In this document: positions 27,270 to 35,717 of the stretch, piece after piece | How the letters are laid out: every line of letters begins with the position of its first letter | How positions within the stretch are numbered: position 1 is the stretch's first letter | Source of the DNA: Geobacter sp. OR-1 | Lineage (GTDB): Bacteria; Desulfobacterota; Desulfuromonadia; Geobacterales; DSM-12255 | DNA: 64,000 bases | Reading direction: 5' to 3' | Assembly (NCBI RefSeq): GCF_000813145.1 | Contig: NZ_BAZF01000007.1 | Location: forward strand, 164,489-228,488 | Position numbers and translations under genes: made by a program | Notes under the pieces: model-generated | Database searches by the model: none | What the model was told of the DNA's origin: nothing | Seen by the model: only the letters and a program-made list of their open reading frames with translations

Positions 27270-27707
27270 CTATCGCCCGATTTCCAGGGTTTTCATCGCC
27301 ATGCTCTTTGCAGCCTGGGAGGCAGTGATATTGGCCTCATAGGCCCTGGTGGCGGCAATCATGTCCGCCATCTCCTCCACGACATTCACGTTGGGATAAG
27401 CGACATAACCCTGGGCATCGGCATCCGGATGCGAAGGATCATACTGCATCCTGGGGGGATTCCGGTCTTCAACTATATCCACTACCTCGACGCCCATGGA
27501 ACCTTTTTTGACAGCACTCTGCAGCGCGGAACCAAATGAAGTCGAAGGCGGGGAGGTGGCAAAAACCGCATCCTTCCTTTTGTATGGCCCCCCCTCCGGG
27601 GTCCTGGTCGCATTGGCATTGGCAATGTTGCCTGAAATGATGTTCATGCGGGTCCGCTCGGCAGTAAGGGCGGAAGAACTGATGTCCATAGATGTAAAGA
27701 AGTCCAT
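27270..27707 (-). CDS. flgC: FlgC, proximal rod protein
   Basis: Rod protein of the flagellar basal body. The product (~145 residues) begins MDFFTSMDISSSALTAERTRMNIISGNIANANATRTPEGGPYKR, with the rod N-terminal motif, and ends NVNVVEEMADMIAATRAYEANITASQAAKSMAMKTLEIGR, the FlgC signature. The ATG at 27707 is chosen over the upstream GTG (27713) because GAGAGGTG lies directly before it. It lies 37 nt after flgB. Length is normal. Confidence 0.96.
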   Translation of the reverse strand: MDFFTSMDISSSALTAERTRMNIISGNIANANATRTPEGGPYKRKDAVFATSPPSTSFGSALQSAVKKGSMGVEVVDIVEDRNPPRMQYDPSHPDADAQGYVAYPNVNVVEEMADMIAATRAYEANITASQAAKSMAMKTLEIGR

Positions 27708-27744
27708 ATTCACCTCTCTCGTTACGGGTGCATCCCATTAGGGC

Positions 27745-28173
27745 CTACTGCCCCTTGATGGCAATTTTAAGCCCCTCGAACTTTTTGCTGATCATCTGCA
27801 CCGAAGCATTATACAGAATCTGGTTTGTCGCCAGCTTTCCCATCTCCTGTTCAAGTTCGACCGCATTGCCGTCACGCCCGACTCCCGGAGCAGGGGTCTG
27901 GATTACCCTCCCCTCAACCGCAGCGATGGAACCGGCCTGCCCCTTCAGCGGAATATGACGGGGATGCGTCACTGCTTTACCGGTTGAACCCGCAGATTTT
28001 GCCGACTTCAAGGCATCCTTGAGTTCACCCTCAAAAGAAAGCGCCGCAGGAACAAAATTCGGTGTTTCCACATTGGCGAGATTGGCAGAAATCTGATTGT
28101 GGTTTTTCGCTCGCAGATCGATGCTTTTTCCAAGCAGCTCGATGGTATTGGCAAATATCCCCTCAATCGGCAT
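27745..28173 (-). CDS. flgB: FlgB, proximal rod protein
   Basis: Proximal rod protein and the first gene of the largest flagellar unit. The 142-residue product begins MPIEGIFANTIELLGKSIDLRAKNHNQISANLANVETPNF and ends GVGRDGNAVELEQEMGKLATNQILYNASVQMISKKFEGLKIAI, both typical of FlgB. The ATG at 28173 has AAGGAGGGGGTACT upstream; a longer start at 28194 is rejected because it would precede the ribosome site. A sigma-54-like promoter lies at 28203-28218. Confidence 0.95.
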   Translation of the reverse strand: MPIEGIFANTIELLGKSIDLRAKNHNQISANLANVETPNFVPAALSFEGELKDALKSAKSAGSTGKAVTHPRHIPLKGQAGSIAAVEGRVIQTPAPGVGRDGNAVELEQEMGKLATNQILYNASVQMISKKFEGLKIAIKGQ

Positions 28174-28202
28174 AGTACCCCCTCCTTGTGTCAATGCCTT
28201 TG

Positions 28203-28218
28203 AGCAAAAGATATACCA
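28203..28218 (-). promoter_or_regulatory. sigma-54 promoter of flgB operon
   Basis: On the minus strand TGGTATATCTTTTGCT keeps the invariant GG and GC separated by 10 nt and the TTTGCT -12 part, but the -24 element is TGGTAT instead of TGGCAC. The predicted start point is near 28192, about 20 nt before the flgB ATG. It lies between the terminator at 28251-28279 and flgB, exactly where the transcript should begin. Confidence 0.75.
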
Positions 28219-28250
28219 TCATATTTATTAAACGATATCAGTCAGTTGCA

Positions 28251-28279
28251 AAACAAAAAAGGCGCCCGGCATGGGCGCC
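28251..28279 (-). terminator. Rho-independent terminator after the TPR gene
   Basis: On the minus strand a perfect stem GGCGCCC-ATGCC-GGGCGCC (28261-28279) is followed by TTTTTTGTTT. It is 41 nt past the stop of the TPR-protein gene and just before the flgB promoter, so it insulates the chemotaxis unit from the flgB unit. Confidence 0.92.
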
Positions 28280-28319
28280 CCAATATCATTTTTGACAAAA
28301 GCCATTTTTTTGACTCACC

Positions 28320-30410
28320 TCAAATATCGGCGCCGATTCTCTCTTTCCACTCCAGATCAGCCAGTTCCTGTGAAGCCAGTCGCTGCCAGACCGGGTCGCT
28401 CCCTTCCTGAACAATCTTTTGCCAGCTTTTTTTCGCGGCAGTTGTCTGTCCCTGCTTTTTGCTCAACTCGCCTATTCTGAACAGGAACCGGTCTCTTCCT
28501 TCCTGAGGTGCCTGCCCAAGGCCAGAAGTAAAATAGGCCATTGCTTTGGAATTGTTTCTGGAAGCCAGGCTGGACGAACCGGCGACAAAATAGGCATCAG
28601 CCAGTAATGGCGAAGCGATCCGCCGTTCATTTACCGCGGCAATGAACAGCTCCATGGCCCTGCCGGCCTGCGTGACATCCTTCCCCGCTTCAAAGGATTT
28701 CCCGAGGTAATAGTAGCTTTCCGGCTTGTCGGCCCTCTGCTTCGGATCCAGAAGGAAAGCGAGATCGGCCTTCACCGATTTCATATCCCCCTTACGGTAT
28801 CCGATGTCGCCCAGCACTTCCCTGACACTCTTAGTGTCATTAAATAGCGGGAATCTGCGCACGAATTCCCGGCCGGTCGATTCCGCAACATCCCAGTCCG
28901 AAAGCGCAATCGAGTTCTCAAGCATTTTCCCGTAAAGGAACGGCGCCTGCTGTACCGCCCAATCACGCCGCACCAGGCGCCCGAAGAGCCGGTTCTCATC
29001 CTGTTTCAGCCCCAATTTGGTGAAGGATTGATCCAGATCGACAACGAAAGCAGGTTCGGACAGGCACTTGGCAAGATAGTCGGCATGGCGGTCCATAATC
29101 CTGACCATCTGCTCGGCATCACCGGAAGCCTTTAATTCCGAGTAGACTATCGGCATGAGGTCAAGGTGCATGGCGAGGGCCAGAGATGCCATAATCCCCC
29201 TCGGATACCGTTTTTCATAGTCGGCAACCACTGTCAGGGCATCAATGCCGCGGCCGAAAAGGGATTCAAGCAGTGCTGCCTTGAAAAACGCCTCTTCCCT
29301 CACGATGAAATCGCCGGAAACTCTTGCTATGCGCAGGTACTCATCCCTTAGTCCCTGGTAACCGTAACTGTCAATCTCCGGGAAACGCCTGTCGGCAAGT
29401 TTGAGAGCGGCATATACAGCCGCCTTGTTATCCGGGAAAAACCGGATGACATTGCCATAGATCACCCTGGATTCCGTCTCCTGCTTCTGCCGGGAAAGGA
29501 TATCCGCCAGACGCACCAGCAATATTGGAGCTGTTTTCTTTTCGGCTTTGCTCGCTATCAGGCGGGAAAGGAGCCGCCTTCCCGCAGGGAGATCTCCCCC
29601 CCTGACAAGACAGTCGGCGTAGGCAAACTTGACATCGGCGCTCATGTCAAGAAACTGCGGCCAGATGCTTTCTGCGTACTTGAAGAGCTGAAGAGCGCGC
29701 TCGTATTCGAGCAGGCAGTAATATGCCTGGCCGCATCGGTATGCAGCCAGAGCCCTTATCCCGGAATCCTTCTGCATAAAGGCATTGAATATACCGACGG
29801 CATCTGAAGATTGCCCCTTGTAGATAGCGGCCTCACCCATCAGGAACTGCCGGGTTTCTTCTTCGCTCAACTGCGCCCGGAGCGACTGCTGATCGGTAGG
29901 CACAAAAGGGAGCTCTGACCTGATCGGCGGATCATACTCACGGACAAACTTCCCGGTCCCGGCCCAGATAGGTTCACGGCCGGCAAGCATAGGTGGAGCA
30001 GTGACAACATTCCGGAACCGCGGACCGATATCCAGCGTCAGTGTCTGCGAACAGCTGTCGAGCAGCCTCAACCCCTCGCCTGGACCGGTCATCCCCACGG
30101 TAACCTGAAGACGTTCTCCGCGTTGCGCGACCGTGATCCCTTTGACATGATGGTCGGCATAGTTCCTCAGACGGCGCAGCATGGGGGCATCGGCAAGGGG
30201 GAATGTAAGCTTCAGGCGGTTTCCGGGGAGTTCCGTTACAGAGTGGGGAGTTTCCCTGTCCAGCTGGAATATGAGGCGGGTGTAGTCCGGTCGCGGCTTT
30301 ATGTCTATGCGGCGCAGACGCGAAGGAGTTTCAGCAGCGGAAACGATGGGATTCCCGATGACTGTCAGCGCCAGCGCCGCAAGAGATAATATGAATCTCC
30401 GCCGCGCCAT
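28320..30410 (-). CDS. Exported TPR-repeat protein with AMIN-like N-terminus
   Basis: Large periplasmic or membrane-anchored protein of unknown function. The 696-residue product has a signal peptide (RRRFILSLAALALTVIGNPIVSAA), an AMIN-like region at residues ~30-130 (TRLIFQLDRETPHSVTELPGNRLKLTFPLADAP), and multiple TPR helices from about residue 185 (ALAAYRCGQAYYCLLEYERALQLFKYAESIWP and later ESYYYLGKSFEAGKDVTQAGRAMELF). The start ATG (30410) overlaps the stop of the upstream gene by one base; a GTG three bases earlier is also possible. It is the last gene of the cheY unit, so it may serve motility. Confidence 0.7.
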   Translation of the reverse strand: MARRRFILSLAALALTVIGNPIVSAAETPSRLRRIDIKPRPDYTRLIFQLDRETPHSVTELPGNRLKLTFPLADAPMLRRLRNYADHHVKGITVAQRGERLQVTVGMTGPGEGLRLLDSCSQTLTLDIGPRFRNVVTAPPMLAGREPIWAGTGKFVREYDPPIRSELPFVPTDQQSLRAQLSEEETRQFLMGEAAIYKGQSSDAVGIFNAFMQKDSGIRALAAYRCGQAYYCLLEYERALQLFKYAESIWPQFLDMSADVKFAYADCLVRGGDLPAGRRLLSRLIASKAEKKTAPILLVRLADILSRQKQETESRVIYGNVIRFFPDNKAAVYAALKLADRRFPEIDSYGYQGLRDEYLRIARVSGDFIVREEAFFKAALLESLFGRGIDALTVVADYEKRYPRGIMASLALAMHLDLMPIVYSELKASGDAEQMVRIMDRHADYLAKCLSEPAFVVDLDQSFTKLGLKQDENRLFGRLVRRDWAVQQAPFLYGKMLENSIALSDWDVAESTGREFVRRFPLFNDTKSVREVLGDIGYRKGDMKSVKADLAFLLDPKQRADKPESYYYLGKSFEAGKDVTQAGRAMELFIAAVNERRIASPLLADAYFVAGSSSLASRNNSKAMAYFTSGLGQAPQEGRDRFLFRIGELSKKQGQTTAAKKSWQKIVQEGSDPVWQRLASQELADLEWKERIGADI

Positions 30411-31447
30411 CACGCAGCCTTCAGGAACCTGTTGACTTTTGTAACCAGTTCGTCGGCATCATAAGGCTTGAGAACAATATCCCGCGCCCCATACTTGAGT
30501 GCCTTTAACACTCCGGAGCGGGTCCATTGCGGCGCGCACATGATGATCGGGAGAGGAGCGTCCTGGTTCATGGCATTAATCTTGATACAGAGCGCCAGTT
30601 CGCGGTCCTCGGTATCGGCTACCCCCACAACTGCAACCCTGGCATTGTTCTGAGCGCATATCTCCCTGATGTCGGCCTTTAACGAAGCAGCCACCACATT
30701 CATACCGGCGGCACACAACGACTGCCTGACATTCTCGCGAACCTGCTCGTCGTCTTCCAGCAGCAGTATGATTGCCTCTGCCTCGGGGACAGCTCCGGCA
30801 GCGGGCGCACTGGCTGTTTCAGCTCCGGCGGCAGCGGCTCCGGCATCGGCAGCAACAGGTTCGGGTTCGGCAGCGGGCGGCTCGATCTGGTGTGCAAGCT
30901 CAACGGGCATCAGGATGTTGAGCCGGTCCATCTCCAGCCCTTCCATATTCAGCTGGGCACGGAAAAGTACATACTCTCCGGTGGGGATCGGCTCTTCGTC
31001 CGACATCTCATCGACACCGGGGATGAATTTTTTCGGGGAATTCAGCTTGAGATGGATCTTCTTCGGCAGTGACGGTTTGAGCACGGAATTGAATGAGCCG
31101 ATTATCTGGTTCATTATTTCGCCGAAGGCATCGATATCATCCGGCTCCATTATGGCCAGTCTGCGTTTTTCGTTGACCCGTGCGGGCGGGATCCCCAACA
31201 GGAGACCGCTGAGCAGAATTGCGTCCCTGAGGGAAAAGATCATGTAGAACTGGCCGGAATACTCTTCCCTAGCCTCTACGTTCGCAACAAAGATGGCGTC
31301 ATCACTATCGGAGAAATAGGTTATTTTATTGGTAGTTACACTATCGCTTTCATCTATGGTGAGCTGCTGTCCAAGCAGCATGCTGCTCTCCTCCCCTGTC
31401 TGGGTAAGGGCAGCATCCATCATATCTTTTAGTTTGACTTGACTCAT
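30410..31447 (-). CDS. CheC-like phosphatase domain fused to a degenerate response-regulator receiver
   Basis: Predicted chemotaxis/motor adaptor. The 345-residue product has an N-terminal CheC/FliY-like domain with a putative phosphatase motif ExxN (E110, N113 in FGEIMNQIIGSF), an Ala/Glu/Pro-rich linker (190-222), and a C-terminal receiver fold (~224-345). In the receiver the acid cluster E231-D232-D233 and Lys327 (IVLKPYD) are kept, but the phospho-Asp position is Gly275 (VAVVGVAD), so it should not be phosphorylated in the usual way. The start may be ATG at 31447 or GTG at 31453. It lies between cheX and the TPR gene. Confidence 0.75.
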   Translation of the reverse strand: MSQVKLKDMMDAALTQTGEESSMLLGQQLTIDESDSVTTNKITYFSDSDDAIFVANVEAREEYSGQFYMIFSLRDAILLSGLLLGIPPARVNEKRRLAIMEPDDIDAFGEIMNQIIGSFNSVLKPSLPKKIHLKLNSPKKFIPGVDEMSDEEPIPTGEYVLFRAQLNMEGLEMDRLNILMPVELAHQIEPPAAEPEPVAADAGAAAAGAETASAPAAGAVPEAEAIILLLEDDEQVRENVRQSLCAAGMNVVAASLKADIREICAQNNARVAVVGVADTEDRELALCIKINAMNQDAPLPIIMCAPQWTRSGVLKALKYGARDIVLKPYDADELVTKVNRFLKAA

Positions 31448-31463
31448 GGGCACTCTGCAGCTT

Positions 31464-31970
31464 TCAGGATTCCTTGCTCAACTTGAGGCCGACCAGGAAC
31501 CTCGCATCTTCAAAAGTAAACGGGATTATAACACAATCGCTGTCAGTCATGGCATTTATCGTGTATTCTTCGCCGGAGATAACCGTAGGGATCGAAAGAC
31601 TGATGTCAAGCCCGCCCTTGGAAAGGATCTGCTTGACATATCCCCCGAGCATGTTGGCAATCTCCCCGAGCGCGTCGTTCACATCTTCACCGACCTCGTC
31701 AACATCCATTCCCAGCATGTTGGAGGTAATTCTCATGGCAAACGGCTTGGGGCAATGGATGGAGAGTATCCCGGTATATTTCCCGGCAAGTCCGACCATT
31801 CCGGTTATGCTGCACTGAAAATGGGTCACCGGCTCCGACAGAGGGAGAGAATCGGCAACGTCCATCATTACCATGGTATTGAACACTTCCTTTGTGGCGT
31901 GAATCACATAACCCTTGAGATCGTCTTCCTGCAGATGGGCTGCCTGTGAAACATTCAGATTAAGTGTCAT
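31464..31970 (-). CDS. cheX: CheX-like chemotaxis phosphatase
   Basis: Predicted phosphatase that dephosphorylates CheY. The 168-residue product has the CheX fold and the catalytic ExxN motif at E103-x-x-N106 in DALGEIANMLGGYVKQIL, with a second conserved Gly-rich part (GLAGKYTGILSIHCPKPFAMRI). It overlaps cheY by 4 nt (ATGA at 31967-31970), consistent with a CheY/CheX pair controlling motor output. Its neighbour downstream is the related CheC/pseudo-receiver gene. Confidence 0.86.
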   Translation of the reverse strand: MTLNLNVSQAAHLQEDDLKGYVIHATKEVFNTMVMMDVADSLPLSEPVTHFQCSITGMVGLAGKYTGILSIHCPKPFAMRITSNMLGMDVDEVGEDVNDALGEIANMLGGYVKQILSKGGLDISLSIPTVISGEEYTINAMTDSDCVIIPFTFEDARFLVGLKLSKES

Positions 31971-32329
31971 AGCAGCCCTCCGAGTCTTTCGTTGAGCTGT
32001 TCAGGGGTAAACGGTTTCTTGATACTGTCGCTGGCGCCGCTGTTCATGGCTTCCTTGAGAATATCCTCGCCACCTTCGGTGGTGATCATGACAATCGGAA
32101 CCTTGTTGCCGTTGGCGCGAACCGCCTTGATGAACTCCAGCCCGTCCATGTTGGGCATATTGATGTCGGACAGGATCAGATCAACCTTGTTGCCCGACAG
32201 GGCGTTAAGGCCTTCAATGCCGTCGCCCGCCTCGAAGATGTCGTCTACCGGTAAACCGGCCTGACGCAGGGATCTGGATATGATTTTTCTCATTGTTGAT
32301 GAATCGTCTACGATCAGTACGTTGGCCAT
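31967..32329 (-). CDS. cheY: CheY-like single-domain response regulator
   Basis: Chemotaxis response regulator that binds the flagellar switch. The 120-residue product has all catalytic residues: D8 and D9 (IVDDS), phospho-acceptor D55 (ILSDINMPNMDG), T83 (MITTEGG) and K105 (IKKPF). It has only the receiver domain. The ATG at 32329 is preceded by AAGGAGGAGTTCCAA. It is the first gene after the sigma-28-like promoter (32469-32495) and overlaps cheX. The cognate kinase CheA is not in the window; a PAS kinase is encoded upstream. Confidence 0.93.
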   Translation of the reverse strand: MANVLIVDDSSTMRKIISRSLRQAGLPVDDIFEAGDGIEGLNALSGNKVDLILSDINMPNMDGLEFIKAVRANGNKVPIVMITTEGGEDILKEAMNSGASDSIKKPFTPEQLNERLGGLL

Positions 32330-32468
32330 TTGGAACTCCTCCTTGTTTTATATGCAAAATTGGTCAGGTTAAACATTACACGCTTATATCCGTTACGCAA
32401 CCCCATCACATACGGGCAAACAGAAATTATCCCCATAGGATTTACATGTAATGTAACTTTAACTTCTG

Positions 32469-32495
32469 TATTCGGCATCGAAGCCCAAATCTTTA
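32469..32495 (-). promoter_or_regulatory. sigma-28 (FliA) promoter of cheY unit
   Basis: On the minus strand TAAA (32492-32495), 15 nt, then GCCGAATA (32469-32476) fits the FliA consensus TAAA-N15-GCCGATAA with two transposed bases. It overlaps the end of the kinase gene and leaves a ~130-nt leader before cheY. The sigma-28 gene itself is at 5424-6176, so the window has both a regulator and a likely target. Confidence 0.8.
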
Positions 32496-33575
32496 GATTG
32501 ACCGATCCCCGGCCGGAATCTTTACGGTAAAACAGCTCCCCTCACCTTCACTGCTGGCGACTTCGATCCCTCCACCATGCTCCTCGGCAAGGGCCTTGCA
32601 AATCGTGAGCCCCAGGCCGGTCCCCTTGTAACCCTTGACCTTTTCCGAACGATAATACTTGTTGAATATCCGCTCCTGGTCCTTTACCGGAATGCCGATA
32701 CCGGTATCGGAAACCTGCACGACAATGTCCGTAGCGCTGACGAACCCGGAGACCCTTATCTCTCCCCCTTTGGGGGTGAACTTTATGGCATTCCCGATCA
32801 GGTTGGAAAAAACCCTGCCGAGTTGCCTGGCGTCAGCCTTGATGATGGGCAGCCCGGGCTCCAGCGAAAGCTTGAACCCGATCCCATGAGTTTCCGCATC
32901 CTGGGCCAATTCCGTGCAGCATTCATTCAGAATTTTCCCGACATCGCAGAAATCGCGCCGGATTTCCACAAGGCCGGCATCCAGCCGGTATGAATCGATG
33001 ATATCCTCAATCATGCCTTGAAGCCTGTGACCGCTTCTCTTCATCTCGGCCAGACATAATATTGCCCGCTCCCGGCGTGAAACATCCGGGTCCCCGGAAA
33101 GGGCATCCACATATCCCAGCATCACGGTCAACGGCGACTTGAGGTCATGAGTCATGGTTGCCACGAACTCGTCGCTCTGCCTCTGCTCGCGCCTTTCCTG
33201 ACTGATATCTCTAAGCTCGTACATGTCCCCCAGGCATGAACCTTCGCGACAGATAACCGACGTCGCCTTTGCCTGTATCACCAAGCCGTGTAAGTTCATC
33301 TCCACGTGGTAGTCCCGGCAGTTCTCCCCAAGGAGCTTGTAGATGGCCGTCCTCAAAGGGAGCATATAAACCCTTTTTCCCAAGACCTCATGCCGCGAAA
33401 TCTGCAGGATCCTTTCCGCGGACTGATTCAGGTAGCAGATGGTACCTTCGTTATCTACCATGACCAGACCGACGGAAAGATTTTCCAGCAGCGACTCGGC
33501 CAGTCCCGGGCCTCCCGTAATCTTTCCGGTTACGGCAGAATCGGCTTCATGTGGGGAATTTACTGTTGATTCCAT
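32493..33575 (-). CDS. PAS-domain sensor histidine kinase
   Basis: Cytoplasmic sensor kinase. The 360-residue product has a PAS domain near residues 30-130 (LSVGLVMVDNEGTICYLNQSAERILQI), a HisKA dimerisation domain with the phospho-acceptor His in ATMTHDLKSPLTVMLGYVDAL, and a HATPase domain with N box (FSNLIGNAIKFTPKGG), G1 (DTGIGIP) and G2 (GTGLGL). No membrane segment is seen. The ATG at 33575 (MESTVN) with GATAGGTAACTGT upstream is preferred over 33602. Its cognate regulator is unknown; the downstream cheY is a candidate only by position. Confidence 0.85.
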   Translation of the reverse strand: MESTVNSPHEADSAVTGKITGGPGLAESLLENLSVGLVMVDNEGTICYLNQSAERILQISRHEVLGKRVYMLPLRTAIYKLLGENCRDYHVEMNLHGLVIQAKATSVICREGSCLGDMYELRDISQERREQRQSDEFVATMTHDLKSPLTVMLGYVDALSGDPDVSRRERAILCLAEMKRSGHRLQGMIEDIIDSYRLDAGLVEIRRDFCDVGKILNECCTELAQDAETHGIGFKLSLEPGLPIIKADARQLGRVFSNLIGNAIKFTPKGGEIRVSGFVSATDIVVQVSDTGIGIPVKDQERIFNKYYRSEKVKGYKGTGLGLTICKALAEEHGGGIEVASSEGEGSCFTVKIPAGDRSI

Positions 33576-33751
33576 ACAGTTACCTATCGGAAACAGAGTC
33601 ATACTACTTGAGGAAAACTTTCCGGTTTCATCAACCCCATTTTGCTTGTCAGCCCCCTTATTTCCCGGAACCGGACCCGGCAGGTTTGACGCTAGGCAGT
33701 TCGCATGGTAAAGAATCCTAATGGCTTGTAACGGCTCGTACGGAGAAATTC

Positions 33752-35479
33752 ATGTTTAAAGCATATCTCACCTCGTTAAGAAGCATCAGAATTTTCATGC
33801 TTTCATTCGGCATAATAATGGGAGTGATTTTCCCGTTTTACTCGGCAATATTTTTCGGGAGCGCGGCCTTTACCCCTCTCTATGTCATCGGCTGCATCAT
33901 TGCCGGTTTGCTTGTGGGTTCATTCTGTTCGGCGATTATCAAGCAGGCGCTGCAAATCCAGCTACAGTACCAGTTCGACGCCCTGGCGCGCATCTCAAAG
34001 AATACCGCCCTCGAATACCCCATAGTGGCCGGAGACGAGCTGGAATCCCTGCAGGCCTGCCACAGAAGCTTTCTCGACCGGGTAGTCTCTATGGTCAATA
34101 ACGTTGCCGAAATTTCGCGGGACTATATTACCAAGTGCAACGATCTCACCGATACCTCGCACAAAATGGTCGAAGGGAATGAAACCCATTCCGTGAAAGA
34201 ATATGAGACCCTGGAATCGGTCGCCAAGGTCAACGAATTTTTCCGGGCACTTGTCCACGAGATTGAAGAGTTGAGCGTCCGCAGCGACGAACATTCGTCC
34301 TTTGCCGGCGAGATCAATTCCACCACCGATTCAATTGCCCAGACAATCCGCAATTATTCCGACAGTGTATTGAACACGTCGGCCTCTATTGAAGAGATGG
34401 CCGCCAATCTGAAGGAGATCGCAGGGAACATCGAAGCGCTGTCCTCATCCACGGAACAGACCTCCAGCTCGATCCAGCAGATTACCACGGCAATAAACAA
34501 CGTCCGGGACAATACCCAGAGAGCTGTGGAGAGTTCCGTAAACGTAAGAATGCTTGCCCAGGACGGAATGAGGGCAATGACCGCAACCCTGAAGGCAATG
34601 CATGAAATCGAACAGAGTACCGAGGATTCATTCAATGCCATCGGCCGGCTTTCGGTCTATTCGGCCCGGGTCGGTGAGTTCGTCAAGATGATTCAGGAGG
34701 TCGTCGAGCAAACCAACCTGCTCGCCCTGAATGCCTCCATAATCGCGGCTCAGGCTGGCAACCGCGGCAGGGCGTTCGCCGTGGTTGCCGATGAAGTCCG
34801 GTTGCTGGCCCATCGGACCGCTTCCTCGGCAAGCGAGATCCAGGAGCTGGTCAAGAACATCCAAAAGGAAACCGCGGCCGTCCAAAGAGCAATCGCAATC
34901 GGCAAGGACCGCGGCAAGAGCGGGGTAAAGATCTCGGCCATGACGAGCGATGCCCTGGCAAAAATCGAGCTCACCTCGACCGAGGTTGCCCAGATGATCC
35001 AGAAGATCGCGGCGACAACCGTCAAACAGGCCTCCGGCAGCAGGGTCATCGGCGAAGAAGCGGAAAAAAACCTGGAGCGGGTCAGGCAGGTTACCCGTTC
35101 GATCAAGGAGCAGGAGCGGGGTACGACCCTTGTTGTTTCGGCCCTTGAGGATATGCGTGACCTGTCGCACAAGGTTATTAGCTCTACGCAGGAACAGACC
35201 AAAGGGACGCATGTTTACCTGCAAAGCGTAATTGAAGACAACGATCGCATGAAACAGCTGCGCAAGAAGGCCATGGAACAGTTGAAGCTCAGCAACCACC
35301 TGAAAACCTGTATTGAAGAATCGGGCGTTCTGACGCAGGAAAACGTGAGGAACTCAAAGGAGATTTTTACGCAGATCGACATCCTTGCCAAGGGGACGCA
35401 AAGGCTGCGACAGGAAATCCTGCCGTTCAGCGGTCAAGAGGAAGAAGCTTCACCATCTCTGCCAGCTGAGGATTTCTGA
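33752..35479 (+). CDS. Methyl-accepting chemotaxis protein without a periplasmic sensor
   Basis: Chemoreceptor that would signal to a CheA/CheW complex. The 575-residue protein has two N-terminal membrane helices (about residues 12-34 and 42-62) joined by only a few residues, so there is no periplasmic sensing domain. A HAMP-like region follows, then a long cytoplasmic coiled coil whose tip has [43 protein letters not shown], the MCP signal-domain hairpin. The ending ...SPSLPAEDF is not the NWETF-type CheR/CheB tether. ATG at 33752 has GGAGAAATTC upstream. It is the only plus-strand gene in this part and converges on the arsR gene with a 53-bp overlap. Confidence 0.9.
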   Translation: MFKAYLTSLRSIRIFMLSFGIIMGVIFPFYSAIFFGSAAFTPLYVIGCIIAGLLVGSFCSAIIKQALQIQLQYQFDALARISKNTALEYPIVAGDELESLQACHRSFLDRVVSMVNNVAEISRDYITKCNDLTDTSHKMVEGNETHSVKEYETLESVAKVNEFFRALVHEIEELSVRSDEHSSFAGEINSTTDSIAQTIRNYSDSVLNTSASIEEMAANLKEIAGNIEALSSSTEQTSSSIQQITTAINNVRDNTQRAVESSVNVRMLAQDGMRAMTATLKAMHEIEQSTEDSFNAIGRLSVYSARVGEFVKMIQEVVEQTNLLALNASIIAAQAGNRGRAFAVVADEVRLLAHRTASSASEIQELVKNIQKETAAVQRAIAIGKDRGKSGVKISAMTSDALAKIELTSTEVAQMIQKIAATTVKQASGSRVIGEEAEKNLERVRQVTRSIKEQERGTTLVVSALEDMRDLSHKVISSTQEQTKGTHVYLQSVIEDNDRMKQLRKKAMEQLKLSNHLKTCIEESGVLTQENVRNSKEIFTQIDILAKGTQRLRQEILPFSGQEEEASPSLPAEDF

Positions 35480-35717
35480 GGGAATAGCAGACCCTTGTCC
35501 CGTCCCGTCTGGCCTCAAGTATACCGTTATCCTTCATGACTTTCAGGTGCTGAGACACCACTGCCTGGGGCAAACCCAGGCATTCCCAGATCTCCTTGAC
35601 GCATGAACATCGCCCGGATAGACCGGCCACTATTCGCAACCGGACCGGATGCCCCAGAATCCTCAAAATGAGCGCCTGTTGCCTGAAAACGGCTTCGTTT
35701 GGCATTTCAACCGTCAT
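35427..35717 (-). CDS. ArsR-family transcriptional repressor
   Basis: Small winged-helix DNA-binding protein. The 96-residue product has the ArsR fold: [62 protein letters not shown]. It has the CxC pair in RCSCVKEI at the position of the ArsR alpha-3 metal site (ELCVCDL in classic ArsR) plus another Cys in WECLGL and one near the C-terminal hairpin (VCYSL), so it may sense a metalloid, soft metal or reactive sulfur. ATG at 35717 overlaps the rhodanese stop (ATGA). It ends an operon of RND-pump and sulfur-type genes and its 3' end overlaps the MCP gene. Confidence 0.9.
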   Translation of the reverse strand: MTVEMPNEAVFRQQALILRILGHPVRLRIVAGLSGRCSCVKEIWECLGLPQAVVSQHLKVMKDNGILEARRDGTRVCYSLRNPQLAEMVKLLPLDR

